In this document: positions 48,274 through 57,978 of the stretch, one piece after another | Numbering within the stretch: position 1 is the stretch's first letter | How the letters are laid out: every line of letters begins with the position of its first letter | From: JAIOQJ01 sp963718635 | GTDB taxonomy: Bacteria > Planctomycetota > Planctomycetia > Gemmatales > Gemmataceae | Reading direction: 5' to 3' | Assembly (NCBI GenBank): GCA_963718635.1 | Contig: OY970367.1 | Location: forward strand, 4,216,001 to 4,280,000 | DNA length: 64,000 nt | Translations under genes and position numbers: made by a program | The notes under the pieces: generated by a model | Told to the model about the DNA's origin: nothing | Database searches by the model: none | Seen by the model: the letters and a program-made list of their open reading frames with translations, nothing else

Positions 48274-50743
48274 CTATTCCCGTCCGCCGCCTCTTCGCTT
48301 CTGGAACGAATCGCTCTTCACGATGCCGATCACCAAGGCGGAGAAGCGATCGTCATTCTGCGTCACGTTGCGCACGATTTCATCGACTGCACATTTGTCG
48401 TAATACTCTAAACCCCGTCCGAGCGCGAACGTAAGCAATTTCTCCGATAAATTTCGACGGAAGAGGTCGGCTTTGCCTAATAAAACTTTACGGAGTTCGG
48501 CAGGACCATCGAATTGTTCGCCGCCGGGGAGCGTGCCGGTCGCATCAATCGGGAACTTGCCATCGACGGTGCGCCAGGCGCCGATGCCATCAAAGTTCTC
48601 CAGGCCAAAGCCGAGCGGGTCCATTTTTTGATGGCAGCTGGCACAAAGCGTATTGGTGCGATGTTGCTCCATCTGCTGGCGCAACGAGCCTTTCAAGGCG
48701 CTCTGCTGTTCGTCCAGGTCGGGAACGTTGGGCGGGGGTGGAGGAGGCGGCGTACCCAAGATGTTTTCCAAAATCCATTTTCCTCGCTTAACCGGCGACG
48801 TGCGCAGTCGGGTTGGAGGTGAGCGTCAGGACGCTTGCTTGCATCAATACGCCGCCGCGGTTCTTATCCGCCAACTTCACCTTGGTGAACTCGTTGCCGT
48901 TCACATTCTTGATGCCATAATGGGCAGCCAGCCGGTTGTTGACGAACGTCCAATCGGAATCGAGAAACTCCAGGATGCTGCGATCTTCTTTGGCGATCTG
49001 CTCAAAATAGAGTTCCGTCTCCGTCACCATGGCCGCCTTTAACGACGCATCGAAACCCGGAAAGGTCTTGGGATCGGGATCAAGCGCGGGGATCGACCGC
49101 AAGTTGAGCCATTGCGCCGCAAAATTATCGGTCAGAGCCCGCGCTTTCGGGTCGGCGAGCATTCGCTTTACCTCGGCCTCGATTGCGCCGGGCTTGCGCA
49201 ATTCGCCTTTACCTGCTTTTGCAAAGAGGCGCTCGTCCGGCATTGATGACCAGAGGAAGTAAGACAGCCGGCTCGCCAACTCAAAATCGCCAACCGGGTG
49301 AACGGCCCGCGGATTGTTTGGCTCGGCATCTTGTTCGATCCGGAAGAGGAAATGCGGCGATACCAGCACGGCCCGCAAGGCCATCTGGATCGAACGCTCG
49401 AAGGTTTCGCCGTCGGCGTCCGCCTTTTTGAAGAACGCCAGCAAACGATCGACTTCTTTTTGATAGGCGGGCCGACGGTATGCGCGGGTCGCGAAGTGTT
49501 CGATGATCTTCCGCGCGCTAGCGAGTTTGTCGCCCGAGCCGGTCGGCTTGGCGATCATGATTTTCGTGTGCGAAGCCGGCAAACTCTTCGGAACCGGATT
49601 GAATGGGCCTTCGATCTCCAACTGTTCGACAAACAGCCGCCGCTCGCGCTTCTTCGCATCGCCTTCTTTTCCTTCAGCGAAATAGTTGGTGAAGGCCAAC
49701 TCGACATCGTGACGCCCTGCGGCAATCGTCGTCCTCGTTTCATAGACTTTGGCCTTTTCCTGCGGTGCATCAACTTCAACGGACTTAATGGCCTTGCCAT
49801 CGACTTGAAACGTCATCTTCGGCAATTCGCTTCCGGCTTGCTCGCCCGATGCCCGGCCACGGATGATATACTCGCCGCCGTGGAGAAAATCGAAGTTCAC
49901 AAACACTTTGCCGTTGGCGTTGAGTGGATAACGTTTCCCGACAAGCGCGCCCAGCTTGCCAAAGCTCGAGCGCAGATTCTGGGGGCGAAAGCTGTCCTTA
50001 GACACTTCGATAGGCTTGGGAATCACAATGGCCTGTTCGAGAATTTTCTGAGCGGCCGACATATATTTTTCGAACAGAATCGGCGAAAACGCAAGCACAT
50101 CGCCGATGTTGTCGAAGCCGTAGCCAACGTCGTCCGAAGGAAAATCATCGGCTGGTTGAAAATTGACGCCGACCAGATCGCGAATCGTATTGTTGTACTC
50201 GGCCTTATTCAAGCGACGAATGGTGGGGCGACCCGGATCATAGGCCTGGCCGCAATCGACGCGGGTAAGTGAGCTGTCGACCCACGCTAGGAAAGCCGAG
50301 CGCTCGGCATCGCTTGGCTGCTTGCGGCTTTTGGGCGGCATCTCCTTCGCGCGCAGCACTTCGGCGGCGGCGCCCCAGATTTTGCGGTCGGTCATCGCCA
50401 GCGCCTGAGTCGAAAAGCGTTCGAGCGATACGCCTCCCGCTTCCTTTTTGTCGTTATGGCAGGTGATGCAGTAAGTGGTCAGGAAGGGATGAATTTTCGA
50501 AGCAAACAACTTGCTGTCGCCCGTCTTAGTTACCGCTACGGCAACAGCAGGCGCTTTTGCTTCACTTTTCGGAAGTGGTGGCGCCTCGACAAGTGGAGTC
50601 ACCTCAACCTTCTCGTCAACAACAGGTACAGCTTTGGCCTTCAGCGAGCGAGCGATCAACCAGCCGCCGAGTGCCAAAGGAACCAATAGCGCGGCCGCCA
50701 GCCACGGGATCAGCGAACTGTTCTTGAGTTCTTTCATCGGCAT
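48274..50743 (-). CDS. Planctomycete multi-domain c-type cytochrome (DUF1587/1592/1588/1585, frameshifted)
   Basis: About 820 residues, membrane-anchored by one N-terminal helix (LIPWLAAALLVPLALGGWLI). A heme-binding CxxCH occurs in TYCITCHNDKK near residue 90, then RLNKAEYNNTIRDLVG (DUF1587), SPHFLFRIEQD and FELASRLSYFLWSSMPDERL (DUF1592), and after the shift CASCHQKMDPLGFGLENFD (DUF1588). The fragments are 48788-50743 and 48274-48771. The break at about 48801 (GTGCGCAGTC) turns TSNPTRTSPVKRGKW, which is highly conserved, into TSNPTAHVAG plus a stop. These proteins are presumed periplasmic electron carriers; pairing with DUF1552 is typical. Confidence 0.9.
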
Positions 50744-51049
50744 GGAATTGCAAAGATAGCAGCAAGAGGAAGGAGGCAGTCAACGCATTTTAGGCGCTCA
50801 GCACTTCTTCCGCAATCCTTATTCGAAACTTCGTGCGATTAAGAATAAAGAATTTATCAACAACGAAAAGCAATTTAACCACGGATAACAGGGATAAAGC
50901 AAATACCTTCTCCGGCTCTAATTTTCTTCATTCGCGCCCGCGTTATCAGTGGTTACTTTCTTATCTTTCTGTCTCAAAGCCTTTTTGTCCGCGTGTTCGT
51001 TAAGCAAGCGCTCTACTGCACAAAGCCTAAACATTACGGTCTAACCGTT
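50744..51049. other. Intergenic stretch without recognised genes
   Basis: About 300 bases between the cytochrome gene and the HEAT-repeat gene, richer in A and T than its surroundings. I see no open frame, repeat or RNA gene that I would support. It should hold the promoter of the cytochrome gene. Confidence 0.5.
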
Positions 51050-52168
51050 CTATTTTTTGGCTATCCCCTTTACCTGCCGCACGGCCTGCTTCGCCGCGTC
51101 ACGGACTTGCAACACGACATCGTTTTCGCAACGCTTGAGAGCCTCTAGGCCGTCACTGGCGCCAGGCCCTAACGCGCCGAGTTCCTGAATAATCGCCAAA
51201 CGTGCATCGCTGTCTGGTTCCTTGGGCAGCCATTCAGCCAGGTCCTTGACATAGGCTTTCAACTCGCTGCCCAGCGCACCGCTGATGGAACGAACCAATT
51301 GAACGCGAACGCCCGGGTCTTTATCGCTGCGAAGAATGCTTAGAATTTCCGTCATAGCGCCGCGAATGTCCCCCATCGTGGCGAGCGCCACCGCCAACTG
51401 CCGGCGAACTTCTTCGGATTTATCGTTTTGCAAAGCCTTGATCGCGGCGGGTAATACCAGCTTAGGCGTGGTACTGCCGATCAAAGCGAGCGTATGAGCG
51501 GCCTCTCGCCGAACGTCCGGCGCGCTGTCGCTTTCCAGCACCTGCAAAATGTCCGGGACGACAAAAGATGCATCGAGCCCCATACGTCCATAGCTGGAGA
51601 CCGTCGAATAACGGACGAGAGAATCCGTGTCTTTGAGCAATGGCAGCATCTCGGCCATCGCAGGCTTTGCGGCGTCCGGGCCGATCTTGCCGATCGTGTC
51701 GACGGCGGCCGCGCGAACGCGAACGTCGGGATCCTTCAAGCAAATAATCAAAGTGTTCAAAGCCGGCTTGGCCAGTTCACCGAGTTTTCCCATGACGCCG
51801 GCCGCGCCGGCTTTTACTGACGATGATTTGTCATCCTTGAGTGCGTCCGAAAGAGTCGGCAGCGCATCGCGCAACTCTTTGCGGTCAATGCTTCCCATCA
51901 CCTGGATGATCTGCACGCGCACGCTGTCATCCTTGTCGCCGAGCAAGGCCTTGTTCAGCGCGGGGAGAACGTCGCGTTGTCCAGGTCCATAAATGCCAAG
52001 GGCAATCACCGCTGCTTTGCGCATGCGCGGTTTTTCGTCGTTCGCCAGTATTGCTAACCATTCATCTTTGGTCTTATCGAGGATCTTGCCGTCGCCGTCA
52101 GCCCGAGCCTGCGGGGAGAGGAATGTGAAAAGAACAGCAAAAACGAGCGCCTCACGAAAACGTAACAT
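51050..52168 (-). CDS. Secreted HEAT-repeat protein
   Basis: A 372-residue protein with signal peptide (LVFAVLFTFLSPQARADG). At least eight HEAT-like repeats of about 36-38 residues follow, e.g. PRMRKAAVIALGIYGPG, DVRVRAAAVDTIGKIGPD and VRREAAHTLALIGST. Such superhelices bind other proteins; the partner is unknown. The pattern resembles PBS-lyase HEAT proteins but it lacks any lyase context. Confidence 0.88.
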   Translation of the reverse strand: MLRFREALVFAVLFTFLSPQARADGDGKILDKTKDEWLAILANDEKPRMRKAAVIALGIYGPGQRDVLPALNKALLGDKDDSVRVQIIQVMGSIDRKELRDALPTLSDALKDDKSSSVKAGAAGVMGKLGELAKPALNTLIICLKDPDVRVRAAAVDTIGKIGPDAAKPAMAEMLPLLKDTDSLVRYSTVSSYGRMGLDASFVVPDILQVLESDSAPDVRREAAHTLALIGSTTPKLVLPAAIKALQNDKSEEVRRQLAVALATMGDIRGAMTEILSILRSDKDPGVRVQLVRSISGALGSELKAYVKDLAEWLPKEPDSDARLAIIQELGALGPGASDGLEALKRCENDVVLQVRDAAKQAVRQVKGIAKK

Positions 52169-52669
52169 AACGGCACCCCGAAGGCAGTTTCACAAAATCT
52201 TCACGCATGATACGACGGAACAAGGTGAGAGGTCAAACATAATTCCGTTCGTCTAAAGCGCTGGATGCGACAACCGATTTTGGCGAATCGGGACGCGCCC
52301 CTTCCACGTGCAAACGAAAAAAGAAATTTCCTAAATCAGCGTGCCTAAGCTAGTACGTCGAATCGTGCAAGTGCGGCTGTATGACCACGGCGTGCCATCG
52401 GGGAATGTGCGCAAATGAGGTGAATGCCGCCGGGTAATGAAAGCTGTGGCGGATTACACGAGCTTATCGAATTGCATTTGCAAAGGTTTTGAAACTCGTT
52501 GCAAATTGCCAATTGAAAGAGCGGCTCGCTCGTCCGACGCAGCAAAGTGCCTTAAGGAAATAGGCACTTTGCAAGAAAAGTCCCAACCACTCCCTTACTT
52601 TACGGTCGTGGCTCTGACTTGCCAGCGCTCCCTAACGTTCGTCGCTGCGACTGAAGCGCTCTCAGGAGA

Positions 52670-52720
52670 CCCTTCTGGAAATATTTCCAGAAGGGACTTT
52701 CCAATTAAATCGTGGCAAAA
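52670..52720. repeat. GGAAATATTTCC palindromic element, copy 5
   Basis: Perfect 26-base palindrome at 52670-52695 with CCTTCTGG arms, followed by CCAATTAAATCGTGGCAAAA. Confidence 0.85.
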
Positions 52721-52814
52721 CGCGCGGTGGTTTTTCAGACTTTCGTAGCACAAGCGTCTTCGCTTGTGCGTTACTCAAACGATTGAAGCTCAATCGCCTG
52801 TCATTCTGATTGTC

Positions 52815-52868
52815 AACCTTCGGGAAATATTTCCCGAAGGTTAAATCCAAGGAAATCGTGGGAAACAC
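52815..52868. repeat. GGAAATATTTCC palindromic element, copy 6
   Basis: Perfect 28-base palindrome at 52815-52842 with CCTTCGGG arms, followed by AAGGAAATCGTGGGAAACAC. Confidence 0.85.
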
Positions 52869-52953
52869 TCGGAGGAAATGCGGAACGCGGAATTCGGATT
52901 GCGGAATGATGACTGACAAACACTGGTCGTTCAAGTGTCTTTCATTCTGACCG

Positions 52954-52985
52954 CGCAGGTTGTGGAAATATTTCCACAACCTGCG
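52954..52985. repeat. GGAAATATTTCC palindromic element, copy 7 (variant arms)
   Basis: Perfect 32-base palindrome CGCAGGTTGTGG...CCACAACCTGCG. The arm sequence beyond the core differs fully from the other copies yet pairs throughout, and the side segment is degenerate. Confidence 0.8.
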
Positions 52986-53275
52986 ATCATGGCGAACCGA
53001 GCAGCGAACCGACCAAGGTCGGTACCTGAAGTCATCGCGGCTTGCCAAGCCTTTGAATCGCGGCCGGAAACATTTTGCCAATGTCCTTTCGGTTTAACCG
53101 TTACCGTTGACTGAACTCATGATGCGCCGCCTTAAAAGAGACCGAAACGACTTTGCATTAGGTAAACGGGATCGGTAAGCTAAAATGGTATGGGCAATCC
53201 GCCTTTGCCGACTCGAACGGATTTCCTGCCTCTAGCTTTGATTTTGGATTGAACGACCGCCTTTTCGAGGTATCC

Positions 53276-56200
53276 ATGCACTTTTCCATTCGACTCCTCC
53301 TTGCCGTGATTTTCGTTTTCAGCGCTCATCCATATGCCGACTGCCAAGAGCCGATACGCTTTGCCCGGACGCCCGATATTTCCCCGGACGGCAAATTGGT
53401 TGCCTTTAGCTACCTCGGCGATATCTGGACGGTCGAAACAATTGGCGGCGTGGCCAGACCGGTCACGATGCACGAGGCGCACGACATCAATCCCTGCTTT
53501 AGCCCCGACGGCCACTGGCTGGCATTTTCCTCGAATCGGCACGGTAGCTACGATGTGTTCGTCGTGCCTGCTCACGGCGGCAAGCCGCGCCGGCTGACGT
53601 TTGACTCGGCTCATGAAATGGCGCTCGGCTGGACGCCGGATGGCAAGTCTGTTCTCTATGCATCAAGCCGCGGGACGGGGTTTCCGAATGTGCCCGAGGC
53701 TTACTCTGTGCCGTTGGACGGCGGCCGCGAGCAGAAGTTGCCCTTTGCCGAAGCGAAGGAGATGAGCTTCAGCGCGACGGGCAATCTCGTCGCTTTCACC
53801 CGTGGGCCCGGCCTCTGGTATCGCAAAAACTATCGCGGCTCCTCGAACGACGATCTCTGGCTGGCCAACGGCGATGGAACAAACGTGCGCCGCATCACGC
53901 ACTTCGACGGTCAGGATGGCTCGCCGATGTGGAGCCCGGACGGCCGTAAAATTTACTTCGTGAGCGAACACTTCGGGGGCCCGGCCAATATTGTCACGAT
54001 GAATCTAAACGCCGCCGGCCAGGTCGATGGCAAGTTCACAGCGTTGACGTCCCATCGAGATGATTCCGTTCGGCGGGCGCGCATCAGCGGCAACGGCGAG
54101 TGGATCGTCTATGAATGTGGCGCCGATCTTTGGCTTACCCATACGGCCGATGGCCAGTCGCGTAAGCTGGCGATCGAAGTCCATGCCGACGAAAAATCAA
54201 ACGGTGAACGGCTCGTCACTTATACGCGCGACGTCACCGAATATGCTCTTTCTCCCGACGACAACTACGTTGCATTTGTCGTTCATGGCGAAATTTTCCT
54301 GATGCCTTCTAAAGGAGGCAAAGCGACGCGCTTGACCGATACGCCGGCGGTCGAACATGGCATTTCCTGGTCGTCGGACAGCAAATCGCTGCTCTTTGCC
54401 GCGGACCGCAATGGACAGGAAGATCTTTATCTGCTCCAGCCGGACGACCCGGAACATCCGGAGATCGGCAAGGCGCATCGCTTCAAGACGAAGCAGTTGA
54501 CGAACACTCCCGAGCCGAAGACGGGCGCCTCGTTTGCGCCGGATGGCAGCCGTATCTGCTTTCTGCGCGGCGGCAAACTCTGGACGATGAAACCGGACGG
54601 CTCGGAACAAAAGGTCGTCGTCGATCATCAACAAGTGTTCGACTACGATTGGTCGCCCGACGGCAAATGGGTTGTCTACGCCCGTTCGGATGGTTCGTTT
54701 GCGAGCGAACTCTATGTGATGCCGTTGGATGGCAGTGAGCCGGCGCGCAACATTACACGTTACGCCACCTATAACGGCGATGTAAGTTGGAACAACACGG
54801 GCAACAAGATCGCCTTTTTGAGTCTACGGCGCAACAACTATTCCATGCACGTGATTTCCCTCCAAAAGCCGGCTGTTGCTGCAACGGGCGCAACCGCAAC
54901 GCCAGCGACAGGCATCGATTGGGATGACATTCATGCCCGAGTCGAACGTCCCGGCAACAACTTGGCCAACGAAGGGACCATTTCGCCCAACGGCCGATGG
55001 ATCGCCTATCGCGGTACTTCCGGCGGCGATGACCTTTGGCTTGTCAGCGTAGACGGCTCTGTGATGCAACGCCTCTCAACCGGCAATACCGCGCCCCGCC
55101 TGATCCGCTGGGCCAAGAATTCGCAAGCAGTCTGGTTCGTAGACAGCAGCGGCTCGCTGCGCCATGCAGCGCTCGGGCTGGGCGGTATTCCGGTCACTGC
55201 TACCCCGGCCGCCGCGCCGAACACCATCAATTTCACGGCCAAGATGATCATCCGGCGCGATGAAGAATTCTCCCAGATGTTCGAGCAAAGCTGGCGGGCG
55301 CTGGCGAACAATTTCTACGACTCCAAACATCACGGCGCTGATTGGCGTGCCATCCGCGATAAGTATCGCCCGCTCGTCGAACATGTCGCCATGAAGGAAG
55401 ATCTCTACGCGTTGATCAGTCTTATGCTCGGCGAACTCAACGCTTCGCACTTGGGTATCACGGGCTCGGCTAAGGCGCCTGAAGAAACGACAGCCGACCT
55501 CGGCCTGATTTTCGATTCGACCTACACCGGCCCGGGCTTGAAGATCGCCGAGATCCTCAAGCGAGGCCCGGCCGACAAACGCAATCTAAGCGTCAAAGCG
55601 GGCGAGATCGTCGTGGCCATTGACCGCAACGAGATCACCGAGAAGACTAATATCAGCCATCTGCTCAACGGCAAAGTCGGCGAGCTGGTGCAACTCGATG
55701 TCGTCGGCGCCGGCAGCAACCCCGCAGATGCCAAAGCCCGGCGGCGCGTCGAAATTCAAGGGACGGACCGAGGCACTATCCACAACCTCATGTACCAACG
55801 CTGGATGGCCCATAATGCGGACACCGTTTCCAAGCTGAGTAAAGGAACGCTTGGCTATATCCATATCCCCAGCATGGACGAAGCGGGGTTGGAGCAATTC
55901 GTACGCTCGCTTTATTCCGATAATTTCGACAAGGAAGCAATCATCATCGACGTCCGCTACAATGGCGGCGGCTTCACGCACGATCAGGTTTTGAACTACC
56001 TTGGCGCACGCGAGCACACCTTCTTCCGCCAGCGCGACGGCGGCGAGGGCTTGGTATTGCGCTCCTATGATCGCAAGTGGACCAAACCTTCCGTGGTCCT
56101 CATCAACAATCGTTCGTACAGCGACGCAGAAATCTTTCCCAGCGCTTTCAAAACACTCGGCCTTGGCAAGGTTGTCGGCCAAGCGACGGGCGGCTTTGTT

Positions 56201-56488
56201 ATCGGCACCACTTCCATTCACTTGATTGATGGCTCCTCGTTCCGCACGCCGCGTACGGGCGTCTTTACGGTGAAGGGCATCAACATGGAAAAGGAAGGGG
56301 TGCAACCCGACTTCGCTGTCGAGGCGATTCCCGAAGACTTGGCAAAAGGAATCGACGCGCAGATCGGCAAAGCCGTCGAAGTTCTGATGCAGGAAGTCGT
56401 CGAATGGAAGAAGACGCGAACGACCGTAGCGACTGGCAGCGGCGGTGGCCCGGCGACGCCGCCGATGACAACTCCATCGCCAAAGTGA
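53276..56488 (+). CDS. Tricorn-like protease (secreted)
   Basis: About 1,070 residues with a signal peptide (LLLAVIFVFSAHPYADC). The first 600 residues form two beta-propellers made of PDGxxxAF-type blades (SPDGKLVAFSY, SPDGHWLAFSSN). After a linker come the core C1 helices with GELNASHLGIT (catalytic His, about residue 723), a PDZ domain (residues about 760-850, ILKRGPADKRNLSVKAGEIV), and the C2 domain with NRSYSDAEIFPSAF, whose Ser near 948 is the nucleophile. It should degrade peptides in the periplasm-like space; archaeal Tricorn works downstream of the proteasome. ATG 53276 starts the signal peptide. Confidence 0.93.
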   Translation: MHFSIRLLLAVIFVFSAHPYADCQEPIRFARTPDISPDGKLVAFSYLGDIWTVETIGGVARPVTMHEAHDINPCFSPDGHWLAFSSNRHGSYDVFVVPAHGGKPRRLTFDSAHEMALGWTPDGKSVLYASSRGTGFPNVPEAYSVPLDGGREQKLPFAEAKEMSFSATGNLVAFTRGPGLWYRKNYRGSSNDDLWLANGDGTNVRRITHFDGQDGSPMWSPDGRKIYFVSEHFGGPANIVTMNLNAAGQVDGKFTALTSHRDDSVRRARISGNGEWIVYECGADLWLTHTADGQSRKLAIEVHADEKSNGERLVTYTRDVTEYALSPDDNYVAFVVHGEIFLMPSKGGKATRLTDTPAVEHGISWSSDSKSLLFAADRNGQEDLYLLQPDDPEHPEIGKAHRFKTKQLTNTPEPKTGASFAPDGSRICFLRGGKLWTMKPDGSEQKVVVDHQQVFDYDWSPDGKWVVYARSDGSFASELYVMPLDGSEPARNITRYATYNGDVSWNNTGNKIAFLSLRRNNYSMHVISLQKPAVAATGATATPATGIDWDDIHARVERPGNNLANEGTISPNGRWIAYRGTSGGDDLWLVSVDGSVMQRLSTGNTAPRLIRWAKNSQAVWFVDSSGSLRHAALGLGGIPVTATPAAAPNTINFTAKMIIRRDEEFSQMFEQSWRALANNFYDSKHHGADWRAIRDKYRPLVEHVAMKEDLYALISLMLGELNASHLGITGSAKAPEETTADLGLIFDSTYTGPGLKIAEILKRGPADKRNLSVKAGEIVVAIDRNEITEKTNISHLLNGKVGELVQLDVVGAGSNPADAKARRRVEIQGTDRGTIHNLMYQRWMAHNADTVSKLSKGTLGYIHIPSMDEAGLEQFVRSLYSDNFDKEAIIIDVRYNGGGFTHDQVLNYLGAREHTFFRQRDGGEGLVLRSYDRKWTKPSVVLINNRSYSDAEIFPSAFKTLGLGKVVGQATGGFVIGTTSIHLIDGSSFRTPRTGVFTVKGINMEKEGVQPDFAVEAIPEDLAKGIDAQIGKAVEVLMQEVVEWKKTRTTVATGSGGGPATPPMTTPSPK

Positions 56489-56642
56489 GGAAGTGCGCCG
56501 TCCGCGTCGTTTCCAACGGCAGAAGCGCGCAAAAATATTTCATGTTTTCTTCATGACTGTTGCCAACCGATGCTAGCGAAAGGTAGAGTGATTAGAGACA
56601 CCTTCTGAACCCGCATTATGACTAACAGCGACGAGGTGCAAC

Positions 56643-57320
56643 GTGTCGGCAGCCCTTCTTGTTGAATGGTATCGCGAACTTCCCCAGATGCAGGCCGGCG
56701 ATGACCCGGACCTCTGGACCAGCCAGATGCACGATTCCTTACGGCACTTCCGCCGTAAGGTGCGCATCCGCTACAACGAAGGAACGCTGCAACGGTTGCT
56801 CGAGCACGAGTCCGTCGGCGTTCGCCGGGCAGCGGTTCTCGCGCTCGGGTTGATCGGCAGCATTCACTCGAATGCCGCCCTCGCCAAACGACTTCACGAC
56901 GATGACGAACTGGTCTCCAAAACCGCCAGTGATTCGCTGTGGGAAATCTGGTTCCGCGGCGACAGCGACGAAGCGGCCCTGGAACTCCAGCGAGTGATGC
57001 ATCTGACCGATCATCAGCAGATTCTGGCCGAGTTGAATGCCATCATCAAGGAATATCCCGATTATTCCGAGGCGTACAACCAGCGAGCGATCCTGCATTA
57101 TCGCCAAGGCGCGTTTCAACGCTGTATCGCCGATTGCGAACGGACGCTGGAACAAAACCCGTTCCACTTCGGCGCCCAGGCCGGCATGGGCCAATGCTAC
57201 CTGAAACTTCGCAAGTACCAATCCGCCCTGAGAGCCTTCAAGCTCGCCGTCGATATCAACCCCACCCTCACCGATCTGGCCGAAACCATCAACACCCTCC
57301 AAGGCATTGTCGAAGAGTAA
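56643..57320 (+). CDS. HEAT/TPR-repeat protein
   Basis: A 225-residue cytoplasmic protein. Residues about 45-115 form HEAT-like repeats (GVRRAAVLALGLIGSIHSNAA) and 130-225 form TPR repeats (YSEAYNQRAILHYRQGAFQR, FHFGAQAGMGQCYLKLRKYQ). It should mediate protein contacts. The start is GTG with GAGG about nine bases upstream. It follows the Tricorn-like gene by 154 bases. Confidence 0.85.
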   Translation: MSAALLVEWYRELPQMQAGDDPDLWTSQMHDSLRHFRRKVRIRYNEGTLQRLLEHESVGVRRAAVLALGLIGSIHSNAALAKRLHDDDELVSKTASDSLWEIWFRGDSDEAALELQRVMHLTDHQQILAELNAIIKEYPDYSEAYNQRAILHYRQGAFQRCIADCERTLEQNPFHFGAQAGMGQCYLKLRKYQSALRAFKLAVDINPTLTDLAETINTLQGIVEE

Positions 57321-57342
57321 TGCATTGGACGACGCGCCAGCG

Positions 57343-57376
57343 ACGGAGTTCGCTCTTGTTAGCCGGACGCCAGCGA
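57343..57376. repeat. GTTAGCCGGACGC-type repeat fragment
   Basis: GCGCCAGCGACGGAG, then TGTTAGCCGGACGCCAGCGA, as in the complete copy at 40502-40564 but with the arms in tandem order. Confidence 0.5.
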
Positions 57377-57421
57377 TGCAGCAGATACAAATAGCCGCTG
57401 ATACGCGGCCCAATAATTCAA

Positions 57422-57474
57422 CGAGCCGCGCACGGCGTAAGCGAAACGGGATCGCATACTCCGTGCGCGGCTCG
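57422..57474. terminator. Hairpin between convergent genes
   Basis: CGAGCCGCGCACGG (57422-57435) and CCGTGCGCGGCTCG (57461-57474) pair perfectly over 14 bases around a 25-base loop, between the HEAT/TPR gene (ends 57320) and the RbfA-like gene (ends 57491). It may stop transcription from both sides; there is no T-run. Confidence 0.35.
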
Positions 57475-57490
57475 GTACTGGCACGACTCG

Positions 57491-57799
57491 CTATCCCAAT
57501 CCTGCCCGCACAATCCGAAAGAGGACTTCCGGCGCCTTGCGTCGATTGATCGATGCGGCCACTTCCGCGCGGATGGCTTTGGCCGCGTCGTTCAATTGCC
57601 TATATGCCATCTCCAAATCGTGCCCGTTCGGTGCCTTCAGTGTGATCAGCAACCGGGTGGCGTCTGGCATCGGCTCAACCTCCATAACCTGCAAGTCGGC
57701 CAAGGCTTCGTCGCCAACGGCTGAGCCGAGCACGTAATAGAGGGTGCGCTGAACCTGAGCGCAGAGTTGCAGGTCTTTGTGCGAGGTACGGCGTTGCAT
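57491..57799 (-). CDS. RbfA-like ribosome-binding factor
   Basis: A 102-residue basic protein. The order of segments, helix with QVQRTLYYVLGSAV, strand with LQVMEVEPMPDATRLLITL, helix with KAIRAEVAASINRRKAPEVL and FRIV, fits the KH-type RbfA fold, where L-R-R-x-P-x-L-x-F is the classic C-terminal signature (here NRRKAPEVLFRIV). RbfA helps 30S maturation. The match is distant, and infB, truB and nusA, its usual neighbours, are not nearby. Confidence 0.7.
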   Translation of the reverse strand: MQRRTSHKDLQLCAQVQRTLYYVLGSAVGDEALADLQVMEVEPMPDATRLLITLKAPNGHDLEMAYRQLNDAAKAIRAEVAASINRRKAPEVLFRIVRAGLG

Positions 57800-57978
57800 G
57801 GGATATCTCTTAAGAGCGACTCATCGAACCAACTCTCTGGTACGAGGTTTATACTTCCTGCGCTCAGCTGCCTTTTAGATACATGGACAGAGAAAAGTGT
57901 TCGCGCTAGGACCATTCCGAGCGAATTCTTACAATACTGGTCTGGACTGCTAGCACTTGAAAAACGAAGGAAAGAGCC

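Larger units (their letters stand above)
52169..53275. other. Repeat-rich intergenic region
   Basis: About 1.1 kb with three GGAAATATTTCC elements (listed separately) in its second half. The first 450 bases hold only short, unconvincing open frames. It contains the upstream region of the Tricorn-like gene. Confidence 0.5.

Noticed and set aside
52345..52545. Small minus-strand gene of 66 codons
   Set aside because: No motif, no ribosome site, low-complexity surroundings; probably chance.
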